Below, in pieces: positions 42,945-52,548 of a stretch of 64,000 nucleotides of DNA. The position numbers were made by a program, and so were the translations under genes. The stretch lies in assembly GCA_037042185.1 (NCBI GenBank), contig JAXQJY010000026.1, positions 1,178,001 to 1,242,000 on the forward strand, in the 5' to 3' direction. Source of the DNA: Sordariomycetes sp. S80-01Y. Taxonomy: Eukaryota > Ascomycota > Sordariomycetes. Below the pieces are notes generated by a model that did not search any database, had not been told where the DNA came from, and saw only the letters and a program-made list of their open reading frames with translations. The stretch's first letter is position 1. Every line of letters begins with the position of its first letter.

Positions 42945-44468
42945 ATGGCAAAGCGTAAGCGGCAAGTCGTGTCGAATGGCGATGCTGCGCCCGTCGTCGA
43001 GGTCTCGAAAAAGCAGAAAGCTGTCACCGCACCATTGTCGACATCCGCGAAACCCAACTCTGCCACCGAGTCGATCCAGGCAGTCGTAGGTTTCTACGAC
43101 GGCGTTCTTCATGGATTCACCGCGACAATAAGCCCATCTTCTTCGGAATCGGGGAAGTCGAAATCGCCGACCGTCGAGTTCGCCGACACTTTCCTTCTCA
43201 CAGCCCACACCAAAGCAATTCGCTGCCTCGCCGTCTCCCCGCCGTCGGCTCCTGTCCCCGGTCAACCTCAAAAGGTCATACTCGCATCAGGCAGCAATGA
43301 TTCAAAGATCAACTTGTACGATCTCTCAGCTCATCCACCGAAGGAGGAGGACCAGGACCCGTTGAAGCACGTGGCCCCGCGGCCGATTCTGGAAAACAGA
43401 AGGAACAGAGAGTTGGGGAATCTGGAACACCATGCCAGTGCGGTCACAAGCTTACAATTTCCTTCGAGGTCGAAATTGATGAGCGGGAGCGAGGACAGCA
43501 CCATTGCGGTTACGAGGACGAGGGACTGGGCCTTGATCGGGAACATCAAAGCCCCCATTGCAAAAGCAGAAGGCAGGCCAACTGGTGACACAGCGGCCCA
43601 CGACGGAACACCGCAGGGCGTCAACGACTTTGCCGTCCACCCTAGCATGAAGCTCATGATGAGCGTCAGCAAAGGGGAGCGTAAGGTCAGACCGTGGAAT
43701 CTCATGACTGGCAAGCGAGCAAAGGCATTGAATTATCAGCGCGATCTGCTGAGTCAGATTGGCGAGGGACGGCATGCAAGCGGAGAGGGGAAAAAAGTTG
43801 TTTGGGGGAGCGTAGATGGGGAGGATGAGTTCGCGGTGGGCTTCGATCGGGACGTTGTTGTCTTTGGGATGGAGGGAGATGTGAAGTGCAGGGTTATGGA
43901 AGAGGCGAGGACCAAGATCCATCAAGTCACCTACTTCTCGATTGGGGAGGACGACTCGACTACGCTGCTTGCGCTTTCAACGGAGGATGGGCGCATCATC
44001 ATCTCTTCAACCAAGAGTGAACACCTCAAGCCCATCCCCAACGCAAAAGGCAACATGGCCCCGGCCACGGCCAAGACCATCGGCCAAGTAGGAGGCAAGG
44101 AAGGCGGCGTCACGTCGCGGATCAAGGACTTCATTATTGTGCGTAGCTCGGGGACGCTGTACCTCCTCGGCGGCAGCAGCGACGGCACCATCAGACTCTG
44201 GAGCGTCGCCGAGAGTGCACTTCAGAGAGCGTGCGAAGGCAGCGGCAGCGGCAGCGGCAACGGCAAGACAGGTGAAGGCAAAGGAGGGGATATCGGAGCA
44301 CTGATCGGGACCTACAAGACGGACAACAGGGTGACGAGCATGACGGGGTACTTGATGATTCCCAGCCCGGATGGCGCCGATGAGGATGACTTTGAGGGCT
44401 TTGGAAGTGAAGCTGGGGCGAAGGATGAGGAAGAGGATAGCAGCATCAGCGATGAGGACGATAATTGA
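42945..44468 (+). CDS. mak11: Mak11/PAK1IP1-like WD-repeat ribosome biogenesis factor
   Basis: Predicted nucleolar WD40 protein of 507 residues. Yeast Mak11 is needed for 60S subunit assembly and links to Rlp24; PAK1IP1 is the animal counterpart. It is a single exon. WD units are visible as AHTKAIRCLAV...LASGSNDSKINLYDL, HHASAVTSLQF...LMSGSEDSTIAV and GVNDFAVHPSMKLMMSVSKGERKVRPWNL, which is the family's signature repeat, with a last LLGGSSDGTIRLW. A basic nuclear-signal-like N terminus (KRKRQ) and an acidic C-terminal tail follow the usual pattern. A Gly-Ser linker near residue 435 is encoded by a GGCAGC repeat. The frame is open upstream to an in-frame ATG at 42807, but the extension crosses a T-rich leader and is not family-like, so 42945 is preferred. 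Confidence 0.87.
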   Translation: MAKRKRQVVSNGDAAPVVEVSKKQKAVTAPLSTSAKPNSATESIQAVVGFYDGVLHGFTATISPSSSESGKSKSPTVEFADTFLLTAHTKAIRCLAVSPPSAPVPGQPQKVILASGSNDSKINLYDLSAHPPKEEDQDPLKHVAPRPILENRRNRELGNLEHHASAVTSLQFPSRSKLMSGSEDSTIAVTRTRDWALIGNIKAPIAKAEGRPTGDTAAHDGTPQGVNDFAVHPSMKLMMSVSKGERKVRPWNLMTGKRAKALNYQRDLLSQIGEGRHASGEGKKVVWGSVDGEDEFAVGFDRDVVVFGMEGDVKCRVMEEARTKIHQVTYFSIGEDDSTTLLALSTEDGRIIISSTKSEHLKPIPNAKGNMAPATAKTIGQVGGKEGGVTSRIKDFIIVRSSGTLYLLGGSSDGTIRLWSVAESALQRACEGSGSGSGNGKTGEGKGGDIGALIGTYKTDNRVTSMTGYLMIPSPDGADEDDFEGFGSEAGAKDEEEDSSISDEDDN

Positions 44469-44576
44469 GAAGTGCCTGATTAGCAAGTTCGGAATCCAGG
44501 CTCCGTCGAGTAGCGTGGCCGGCAATCATGAGTCTGAAGGGCCTCAAGCTCACTTCGTATTCCAACCTCGTATTAC

Positions 44577-44582
44577 AATAAA
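44577..44582 (+). terminator. AATAAA poly(A) signal after MAK11
   Basis: A canonical AATAAA lies 109 nt after the MAK11 stop codon, on the same strand. Confidence 0.55.
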
Positions 44583-44730
44583 CCTTAATGCGTGTAGCGC
44601 CCTCTCAAAGGTGCCAGTGGCTTATTTTGTGCGCGTGTCCCAAGCAGACTCTCGGCTCTTGTGCATTGGATGTCTCGCGCTTCGTAAAGTCGCATCCAAC
44701 CCGAGCGCTCATCGGGACGTTGCCAGTGCG

Positions 44731-44750
44731 GTGCAGTGCAGTGCAGTGCA
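44731..44750. repeat. GTGCA pentanucleotide repeat
   Basis: Four perfect tandem GTGCA units are flanked by partial copies (GTGCG before, GTG after), in non-coding DNA. Confidence 0.8.
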
Positions 44751-45063
44751 GTGACGCCGGATGTGGGGTAACAGGGGTCCGCTCAACGATTTCCATGTCT
44801 CGATGGCACCTCCCACTCTGTGCAGCAGAACGCATTGATCAACGCGCGCTCGGTCTCTTTGGATGAAACTGCGTGAAGATCCATTAGATGGCATCTCTAT
44901 CTGAGTCTTGAATCGTTCCATTTCAGAAACGCCGTAGTGCCAATCTTGCCAATGTCCAAGAGGCAACTGCGACCCCAGCTGCACCTGCCGCTCAACAAGT
45001 CACGTCCGCCCCCGGTGCCCAGTGGCAGCCACCCGACGTGCCGCTGCGCTGCGGAGTCGTCGC

Positions 45064-45068
45064 CCAAT
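45064..45068 (+). promoter_or_regulatory. CCAAT box in the INSIG promoter
   Basis: CCCAATCAGCG gives an extended CCAAT-box match about 555 bp upstream of the INSIG start. This is the usual binding word of the fungal Hap/CBC complex; function is inferred. Confidence 0.35.
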
Positions 45069-45620
45069 CAGCGCGGGGCTATTTCTGAAGGGAACCCCAC
45101 TTGCGCCCCAAGCTGCATGACACAGTCACCTCATGTGGACGCCGCTCGTCTTCATGTGATTCTCAGTTCATCAGTCCATCTCGTATCCTTAAGCCGCGCT
45201 CCTCTCTTCTTTCTGTCCTTCTTCTTTGTCTTGATACCCCATGATTCTGCATTTTACCCACAGCATCCGTTCGAACCAATTCTGTGCGGCCTAGCCCATT
45301 ACGAATCATCGAATTCGGCGTCCAAGCTCCAAATTGCGACTCAGCTGCCCCCATTGGCCGGTCCGCTTTGCGCCTTGTCTGACGTTGAGTTCCCGAAGCC
45401 CAACCACTGGATCTGGTGTTAGACGCGAGATCCTGGACTCGAGGAGGGCGCCTGTGCAATCTGCCTGTCCCGAAGTAGGTTTCACCAGCTTCTCTTTGAC
45501 ACCGAGACCATCCGGCTTACGCGCTCGCCCAGTACTTGAACCACGCACCTCGTCGACGAGCAGTATATTTATCAGCAACCCAAACACAGCCGAGCGAGGC
45601 GAGCCATCGGACTCGCCAAC

Positions 45621-46875
45621 ATGGCAGAAGACGGCCCCCCTCTTGTCCGGCCGATCCCCCGCCGCCCCTTCAATGTGAACCTCACGTCTCCCTCGCCCAC
45701 CGACGAAACCGATGCCTCCGACTCGCAACAGCCCCCGTCAGAAAGCGACTCTGCGCGTTTCCTGTCAGCGGCCAACTCCCTCCTCGCCGGCACACCGTCC
45801 ATGTCCCGGTCCAGCTCGGCCATGAACCTTGCCTCGGGCGCGCTGTATGGCATCTACGGACCTACCGCGACCGGAAAGAATGGGGTCTTCGAGGGTGATA
45901 CGCCGTGGGGCACGGGGGCTCAGACGCCTCTGGAGATAGGGAGCGTGGGGAGGCGAGCCCCCTTGCAAAGGAGGAGAAGTAGCTGGCGAAGCGTTGACAG
46001 CGGGGCGCACAAGGACCCTTTGCACACCTTGAGCACCAGCTCCTTGATGGTCCGCGGGCTGTGCCTCTTCGGCCTTGGGGTCGGCTACGGGGTGCTACTC
46101 TCCAGGTTCCAGGACTCAGGCCCCTGGTTATCGGGGAACTCGTTTGCGGAGAACATCAATTTGTCAACCGACTGGAAAAATCTAGCCTTCTGGGGCGTGG
46201 CGGGCGTAGCCTGGGGTGCTGGCATGCCGTGGCTCGACAAGCTATGGTACGATACCTTTGGGGAGGATGGTGAGGAGATTGAGTTGGCGAACGAGACGGA
46301 TCTGCTGAGCGGCGGTGAGGACCTGACAACGGACTGGGCGTTAGTGATGAGGGCCATCGGCGCTTTCGTGGGCATTGTCTTTGCAATTGTAAGTTTTCTC
46401 CGCAGGGTCGTTGAGACTCGGCGTTGTAGGATGAACTGCTAACAAAGGGCAGCGCAAACTCGCCTGGACATCGACCCTTCAAATCTCCCTCACTCTGGCC
46501 ATGGTCAATCCCCTCCTCTGGTGGCTCATAGACCGATCCAAGGTGGGCATCCTCCTTTCGCTCTCCGTGGGCCTCGTCGGCTCCATCCTCCTGCTAGGAT
46601 TCGACCCGGACCTCATGCCCGTTCCTCCTTCCTCGGCGCTGGCAGCCTTCGCGATGAGGTTCAACGAGTCCCTCGACGAAGACCTCCCCAGCGCGAATGC
46701 GCAGAGCGGGGGGGAAGCGGTGCAGGGCATCTTTGCGAAGCAAGAGCTCATGGAGACGGGCATTTGGATGCTGAGCGTGCTTTTCTGCAGCTGTCTCTGT
46801 TTCGGAAACATTGGTCGTAGGATGGCGAGGGACAGGATGGCTGTTGGCCGTGGACGCTGGGGCGGTGTGAGGTGA
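45621..46875 (+). CDS. INSIG-domain ER membrane protein
   Basis: Predicted ER protein of 396 residues in the INSIG family. In fission yeast and Aspergillus the homologs bind HMG-CoA reductase and adjust sterol synthesis. Exons are 45621-46388 and 46453-46875; the 64-nt intron has GTAAGT, a GCTAAC branch and CAG. A Ser/Pro-rich cytosolic N terminus of about 135 residues precedes several hydrophobic segments: RGLCLFGLGVGYGVLLSRF, LAFWGVAGVAWGAGMPWLD, a tandem pair around ALVMRAIGAFVGIVFAI and LAWTSTLQISLTLAMVNPLLWWLID, then GILLSLSVGLVGSILLLGF and a final METGIWMLSVLFCSCLCFG. The intron lies within the third segment and joins it in phase. The C terminus is basic. Whether it regulates HMG-CoA reductase in this fungus is inference from the family. 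Confidence 0.85.
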
Positions 46876-46916
46876 GGGAGCTTTCACGACGGAACGGAGT
46901 CTCGCCGGCTGCTGTC

Positions 46917-46922
46917 AATAAA
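46917..46922 (+). terminator. AATAAA poly(A) signal after the INSIG gene
   Basis: A canonical AATAAA occurs 42 nt after the INSIG stop codon on the same strand, in the 262-bp convergent spacer. Confidence 0.6.
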
Positions 46923-47137
46923 TTGAGAGAACGAGCGTCTGTATTATATGGGGCATAGCTAGGAGGCGAATGTAACCCTTGCTACGATTGGCACATATCT
47001 TTCCAGCCAAAAGCCATGTAGATAACCGCCATGTATATCGCATCCCGTCTCAATCAACCAGAACAACAAACTTCAACCCTGATCCTGGACAGAGCCTGGG
47101 CGAGCATGATCCTTTTTTGCCATGTCATCCCTACCAC

Positions 47138-47761
47138 TCAGTTTCTCAAACTCTTCGCAAGGCCGGCCAAATCGTCCAGAACCTTGTCGAACGCAGTCAC
47201 CGCCTTGTCGTGCCGAGGGTCGGCTCGTGGAAACCTCGCCAGATGCTCGTCGAGCAAGGTCCTGGCTTCCACTCGCTGCAGTTCGATGCGGCCGCGGATC
47301 TCCTTGAATCGATCCTGCTGAGCAGCCGCGATCTCCTGGAGCCGGGCGTGGTCCTCCTTGACCATGGCCTCCCAGACTTCAGCCAGGTTTCGGGCAGCGT
47401 CCGCTTGAAGTTGAGCCTGCTTGAGCTGCCAACCGTTGCAACGAGCCTGCAGCGCCCAAATTTGGGCCTTGGCCTTCCAGCCATCAGTCTCGCTGTGTGC
47501 CTTGCTTGCCATCTTCTTGCTCTTCTTCGTCTCCTGCGTGGAGGCTTGGCTCTCCCACTTCTCGGCCTTGGCCTGCAGCGCCTCAGCCTTGCTCTTCCAG
47601 CTTTCAGCCTTGGCCTGCCACTTCCCGATCTCCTCGTGGGCCTTGTCGGCCAGAATCTTCCAGCCGTCGTCGGCGATCGCGCGTCTCCTGATCATCTTCT
47701 CCAGCATGTCGTTCACGACCTCCTTCCTCTCAGCCTCCAGCCTAGCCTCGAAAGCCCTCAT
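47138..47761 (-). CDS. Coiled-coil ORF directly behind a TAG, downstream member of the pair
   Basis: ATG-started frame of 207 residues, unrecognised but clearly protein-like. It is almost entirely charged helix with heptad-type repeats around residues 40-75 (KWQAKAESWKSKAEALQAK), more helix to about residue 185, and a short C-terminal helical end. No membrane segment, signal peptide or zinc motif is seen. The ATG is only 3 nt (AAG) after the TAG of the preceding ORF and in the same frame. A separate eukaryotic promoter would have to lie inside that ORF. It is therefore more likely expressed from the same transcript by readthrough, reinitiation or splicing across the stop, or the TAG is a nonsense mutation in one 359-residue gene. 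It is convergent with the INSIG gene. Confidence 0.65.
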   Translation of the reverse strand: MRAFEARLEAERKEVVNDMLEKMIRRRAIADDGWKILADKAHEEIGKWQAKAESWKSKAEALQAKAEKWESQASTQETKKSKKMASKAHSETDGWKAKAQIWALQARCNGWQLKQAQLQADAARNLAEVWEAMVKEDHARLQEIAAAQQDRFKEIRGRIELQRVEARTLLDEHLARFPRADPRHDKAVTAFDKVLDDLAGLAKSLRN

Positions 47762-47764
47762 CTT

Positions 47765-48217
47765 CTAAACTTGGGCGTCTGCCACGGGGTCGGGCGTGTC
47801 GTCCTTGACGCCCAGCACGCCCTCGACGACCTTCTTGCTGGCGTCCCTGATCTCGGGGCCGAACTCGACGCCGTCGTCCATGCCGAGCATCTTCATCATG
47901 TTGGTGTCGCCCATCAGCTTGTCGATGGTGATGCTCCTGGTGACCACGTCCGCGTAGGACATCCTGGCCCGCTGCTCGTCGTCCTTGGCCTCGGGGTTGG
48001 AGGGGATCTGGGCGGGGTGCTCGACGGGCCGGCCGTGGCGGATGTTCTCGAGGTTCTGCAGGATGTAGCGCGATTGCTGGACGAAGTCCCACGTGTGGAG
48101 GAGGGCGGGGTGCGGGGTGGGAGGCGTGAACTTGGGGTGGGACTGGAGGGCGGCGATGAGGGTGGTGAAGAGGGGGATGAGAGCCTCCTGCTCCTCCTTG
48201 GTTGGAATGGGAACCAT
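47765..48217 (-). CDS. Conserved-looking ORF ending in TAG, upstream member of the pair
   Basis: Frame of 150 residues from the first in-frame ATG (48217); I do not recognise the family. The N-terminal helix region (EEQEALIPLFTTLIAALQSHP) and YILQNLENIRHGRPVEHPAQ give a globular, soluble appearance. MSYADVVTRSITIDKLMGD and MKMLGMDDGVEFGPEIRDA follow. The frame is open upstream to a GTG at 48274 with a Gln-rich segment, so an unrecognised 5' exon or non-ATG start is possible. It ends TAG and continues, after one codon, in the same frame into the coiled-coil ORF. A TTTAG acceptor overlaps the stop, and weak GT words 45 or 54 nt before its end would splice in phase and remove the stop, but these donors do not fit the consensus seen elsewhere in the window. 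Confidence 0.6.
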   Translation of the reverse strand: MVPIPTKEEQEALIPLFTTLIAALQSHPKFTPPTPHPALLHTWDFVQQSRYILQNLENIRHGRPVEHPAQIPSNPEAKDDEQRARMSYADVVTRSITIDKLMGDTNMMKMLGMDDGVEFGPEIRDASKKVVEGVLGVKDDTPDPVADAQV

Positions 48218-50811
48218 GACGCCGCTCTGAGCACGCTTCTGTTGGCGTTGCTGCTGCAATTGTCGTTGATGCACGAGGTCAAAACGTGGCCGGAAAGATG
48301 AAAAAGTGACGTGAGTTGAAGTGAGTGTGTTGAGGCGGATCGGAAAAAGGGGTCAAGCGAAGCACTTCACTGACACCTCCCAACCTCTGCCAGTGTCCAG
48401 CAGTCCCAGCCTACCAAGCCTCATGCGACCGAGACAATCATGATTTCCAGAGCTGCAAACGCATCACACCTTGGACCGGTCCACAGTGTAAGATGGCGAC
48501 ATGTTCCATTGAAGCACGTGAATTTCACAAAGCGCACCGCATTATCGTTAGATGCACGACAGCCGTCAGCTAAGGTGCTGCAGCTCAACGGCCGAAGCAA
48601 TAGCTCTGTTGGTGAGACAGCTCCTTCTACAGGCACTCCGACAATGAGGGCCGGGGGGCTTAAGCGGAGCGGGGCAGCGATGACGCTGTGGAGGGGCACG
48701 TCCCGACGTGGCTTACCTACCCTGAACGAACCCCAAATCCAATTCGTTTGTCGTGGGAGGATGGTCAGTGGATGGAAGCTGGGGCTCAAGATCTCCAAGC
48801 AGAGGGTTCGAGGATGTCTTAGATCACCGCAACCAACCTAGCAAATCATAGACCCCGGTCACGTTTCCGCAACATTCCTCCCAGTCGTAGCGACGCAGGA
48901 ACAAGCGCCCAGCCGACCTAGAAACTCAGCGCCGGCATCCAGCTACGCGGTGCGAACAAGGAAACCTTATTGTTTCTCCCACATGCAGCACGCACTAGTC
49001 CGAGAATAAATAGATGACCCTTCGATTCGGCTAAGGAATTCACCACGCGTTGGCTTCTCATAGCAGCGTGCCATCCTTTGGCTTCGACGTCGGTCTACGG
49101 GCGTGTATAGGGTAACTGCCCCGTTCGGTCGTGAAATATGTCAGATAACTGGCCCAAATACGCGCATGGCTCAAGCTTCGGACTCGCTTTCCTGCACTCC
49201 GCAGTCCAGAACACGCTCAAATTCCATCGAGATTCCGCTGCCACACCACCGCAATACCGCAGCCAGTGTATGATGCGTACAAGCTCGTGAGTGGCGTGGA
49301 AACCGTCGCCGGGCCTGCCGCCGCCCTGAGCCTCCAGTCACCAGAGCTATCAGGCCAGACTTCCGGAGTCGCGAGAGGCAAAGACAGCGAAGCTGGGAAT
49401 TTGACAAATTAATCTCGACGGACGGGAGAGATCTCGATACCGGGGACAGCGTGACTCCGTGACCCGTAGACTGGGGTTCGTCGACCTGCGAGCGCCGCGA
49501 ACCGGGAGCACCACGGGCACGGTACCTCGGGTTGGGCATTGTGGCGTGCAGCTCAGGTACAGTATCCGGCGGTGATGACGCCGACGACTCCCGAGCAACT
49601 GTCATGTCAAACCCCTGCTTGCCTAGCCTGGAATCTGTTGAAGCCACAAGTGGACCGGAGGGAGAGGGGAAATGGCGTCGATTCGCACGAGTTGTCGTAG
49701 TTTATCAGATCGCGGAATTTGCCCACCATCATTCCTGGTAGTCAGCTGGCTCGCCCAGCTGTAAGTAGCGCCGCCTTGAGGCTCTCGTGAGATTTCAGGG
49801 CCCTACTTGACTCGGATCTCTCGACAAGGTGACGATTAGACTGAGCTCCAGGCTCCCGAGGTTGCGCGTGTGCAGTTATCGCTGGGCCGCAGTCGTACGT
49901 GGTGCTTGGGACAGCCGGCTGAAATTGCGTCTTGGACGCTGGACCCTGAATCGATGAGGTCATCGCCTTACACCACGACAACTGCAACAGAACAATCAAA
50001 GCCGTAGTAGCATGGCCGCAAGCGAGAGCGTCCGGCAGCGCGGTCGACGAAAAGAAGAAGGCATTCATTGTCCTGACAGCTGAGGTTCCCACAGATCCAT
50101 ATCCAGATCCAGATCCACGCAAGGAATTGTCTGGAAGCATCCGAGTCCCGGCCGCACCGGTGTCAGTGACAGGCCAAGCAGGCTAGACCTAAGGAGCGTG
50201 ATGCCGGCTGGGTGTGCCCCCGGCGCAGGCTCTGACGCCTTGACTCGGGAGCTCGCGTGTCTGCGCTGCCACTCACTGTCAGTGGACTGCCACTGCTCCA
50301 TCCATGTCCATGATCGCTTCCCACCCTTCCACCCCAAACAAGTCACCGGATTGGTGAGATCTGAGGTGTATGACGATCCGCTCCCTCAGCCTGAGCCCAC
50401 TCTCTATTAGTACTCCATGGCCCCATTTCCACATACCTCTCTCTGGTCGACAGCCGAATCTTTTGCCCCAACATGCCCTCCAACCCGCCTGCGTCGATGA
50501 ATACTTGATTCCCATCGTATACGAACCGCGAGGCACGAATCGATGACTGCCTCTTGTGCGGCCAGCCCACATATTCTGGCCCTCCGACCCCGACTTCCCA
50601 TGCGCTCGCAACATCCTTGCGCTGCCGCATTAGATCTGTCCCCTGACAGTCCGACACCATCCTCGAGTCCACGATTTTCAGCTGCTCTATATTAATCGCC
50701 CCGACCAACTCGATCGAGACCGTTTTTGCAGCTGGGGGATCCAGAATATACGAAGCTGGATAGGCAAGCGGACATCCTACCATTCCTCCAACACAGCCAA
50801 CCGAGCCGTCT
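48218..50811. other. 2.6-kb divergent spacer
   Basis: Lies between the minus-strand ORF pair and the RING-LON gene. ORFs at 48440-48841, 49171-49647 and 50343-50783 lack domain resemblance; the last is ATG-started but would begin only 29 bp from the RING-LON start. Nothing else is supportable. Confidence 0.45.
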
Positions 50812-52548
50812 ATGTCCGCCGGCGAGCCAGAAGTGGCCGCGACCAGACCTTGGACGGGTCCCTCAGAGTCGCGGGTGGACTATTCGCATTCGCCTATAAC
50901 CACGAGACCGGAACAGATCACGGGGGCTCGCGACATCGTCCGGCTCTTCCAGTGTCGGGTTTGCTCGCTACCACTGCGGGATCCCATAACCCTGCCCTGC
51001 GGAAGGAGCTTGTGCCGACAATGCTTGCCCGACTCGCATGAGAGGGTCAATATCTCATACCCTGCGGGAGCTGAGCGCGCACTGGGCCTGCGCTGCCCCT
51101 TTGCAGAATGCGGTAGGGAGCACGCGCTGGGCGACTGTTCCAGTGATGTCGTCTTGAGCAAGACGCTGCGCCACTGGGCGGACAATGTCGACCGCGGAAA
51201 GGTTCGGGCCACAGATGCGGACGCAACAACTACCGTCGTCGTCGAGGTCGGTACACCTGAAGAGAAGAACCATTTGATGGACCTGGACGAAATGCCGTCA
51301 ACCCGAACTGTTGGCGGCGGGAAGCTGATAGCCGCGTGGACGTTGGCAGAAGATGGGCAACTCAAGTTCGAAGCAGAGGTTAGGTCGGTCGAGGTTCCCG
51401 AAGAGACGATGGGGCCGGACGGCCCCGACAATGACCTGCCCCTGTTCGAGCGCGAGGTGTTGCACAAGATGCAGGAGGAGGCTCGCAGTGAAATGGACTG
51501 CCAGGTCTGCTACTCTCTCTACTATGATCCTTTGACTACAGCTTGCGGCCACACGTTCTGTCGGTCATGTCTTCAGCGCATCTTGGACCATTCGCGGTAT
51601 TGTCCCATCTGCCGTCGCAAGCTGGCCATGAATCCTCTCGTCAACTCGACCATCTGCCCTGCCAACGAACGCCTGACATCGATAACCAAGACGTTCTGGA
51701 GGGACGAGGTGGTGCTGAGGAAGGAAATTGTCGAAGCCGACCAGCTAGGCCCGCACGCGGACTACGACATACCTTTGTTCGTCTGTACATTGGCGTTCCC
51801 GATGATGCCGACGTTCCTGCACATATTCGAGCCTCGGTATCGCCTGATGATCCGGAGGTGCATGGAGGGTGACCGCACATTTGGCATGGTGTTGCCCAGG
51901 CGGGCTCGACAGCCAGGGGACACCTATTTCCACGACCTCGGCACCCTCTTGCGCATCACCAATGTGCACTACTACCCGGATGGGCGGAGTCTGATTGAGA
52001 CTACCGGCGTCTCCCGTTTCCGGGTTCTGAGCCATGGGTCGGTGGACGGCTATGCGGTCGGCAGGATTGAACGTATCGACGACATCAGCCTCGAGGAAGA
52101 GGAAGCGTCTGAAGCTCGCGAAGCAACTCCCGAAGTGGCATCAGCCCAATCTTCGGAGCGCTCCTCTCCGGTCGAGCGAGTGTCTCCTACCGGGCGAACG
52201 CCTCCCAACCGCCCATCCAACGGCAGCCCAAGGTCGGCCAGCGAACGCAAATCTCGAAGCCCAGAGAACACCACCGAGATCGAGACCATGTCGACCCAGC
52301 GTCTCATGGACTACGCCCTGGATTTTGTCCAACGGATGCAGACTCAGAGCGTGCCGTGGCTGACGGAACGTATGTTGACAATATACGGAGAATGCCCCGA
52401 GGACCCGGCCGTGTTTCCTTGGTGGTTGGCTAGCATGTTACCGGTACGGGACTTGGAGAAGTATCGGCTACTGGGGACTAGCAGCGTGAGGGACAGGATG
52501 AAGATCTGCTGCTCGTGGATTGTTGAGTGGGAGACGAGCGCATGGTGA
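50812..52548 (+). CDS. RING-LON domain protein (LONRF-type E3 ligase candidate)
   Basis: Predicted ubiquitin ligase of 578 residues with LONRF-like architecture. An N-terminal degenerate RING (CRVC...CGRSLCRQC...CPFAECGREH, about residues 48-110) is followed by a canonical C3HC4 RING from about residue 229 (CQVCYSLYYDPL, CGHTFCRSCL, CPICRRKL). A LON substrate-binding domain begins at DIPLFVCTLAFPMMPTFLHIFEPRYRLMI (near 320) and runs to about 575. A Ser/Pro/Glu-rich insertion (about 430-490) splits it. The Lon ATPase and protease domains are absent, so it is not a protease. The ATG at 50812 is the first in frame. The last codon overlaps a GTGAGT donor (exon end 52546); splicing to an acceptor before 52619 would replace the final Trp with a longer Ser/Glu-rich tail. 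I prefer the unspliced end. Confidence 0.88.
   Translation: MSAGEPEVAATRPWTGPSESRVDYSHSPITTRPEQITGARDIVRLFQCRVCSLPLRDPITLPCGRSLCRQCLPDSHERVNISYPAGAERALGLRCPFAECGREHALGDCSSDVVLSKTLRHWADNVDRGKVRATDADATTTVVVEVGTPEEKNHLMDLDEMPSTRTVGGGKLIAAWTLAEDGQLKFEAEVRSVEVPEETMGPDGPDNDLPLFEREVLHKMQEEARSEMDCQVCYSLYYDPLTTACGHTFCRSCLQRILDHSRYCPICRRKLAMNPLVNSTICPANERLTSITKTFWRDEVVLRKEIVEADQLGPHADYDIPLFVCTLAFPMMPTFLHIFEPRYRLMIRRCMEGDRTFGMVLPRRARQPGDTYFHDLGTLLRITNVHYYPDGRSLIETTGVSRFRVLSHGSVDGYAVGRIERIDDISLEEEEASEAREATPEVASAQSSERSSPVERVSPTGRTPPNRPSNGSPRSASERKSRSPENTTEIETMSTQRLMDYALDFVQRMQTQSVPWLTERMLTIYGECPEDPAVFPWWLASMLPVRDLEKYRLLGTSSVRDRMKICCSWIVEWETSAW

Larger units (their letters stand above)
44469..45620. other. 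1.15-kb spacer and INSIG promoter
   Basis: No gene. It carries the Mak11 poly(A) signal, a pentanucleotide repeat and a CCAAT box in the INSIG promoter, all listed separately. A pyrimidine-rich tract at about 45190-45240 resembles a fungal transcription start region. Confidence 0.5.

Noticed and set aside
46979-48301. 440-codon plus-strand ORF opposite the ORF pair at 47-48 kb
   Set aside because: Leu/Val/Asp-rich shadow of the minus-strand coding frames, which show genuine helical and coiled-coil character; its non-ATG start and biased composition argue against it.
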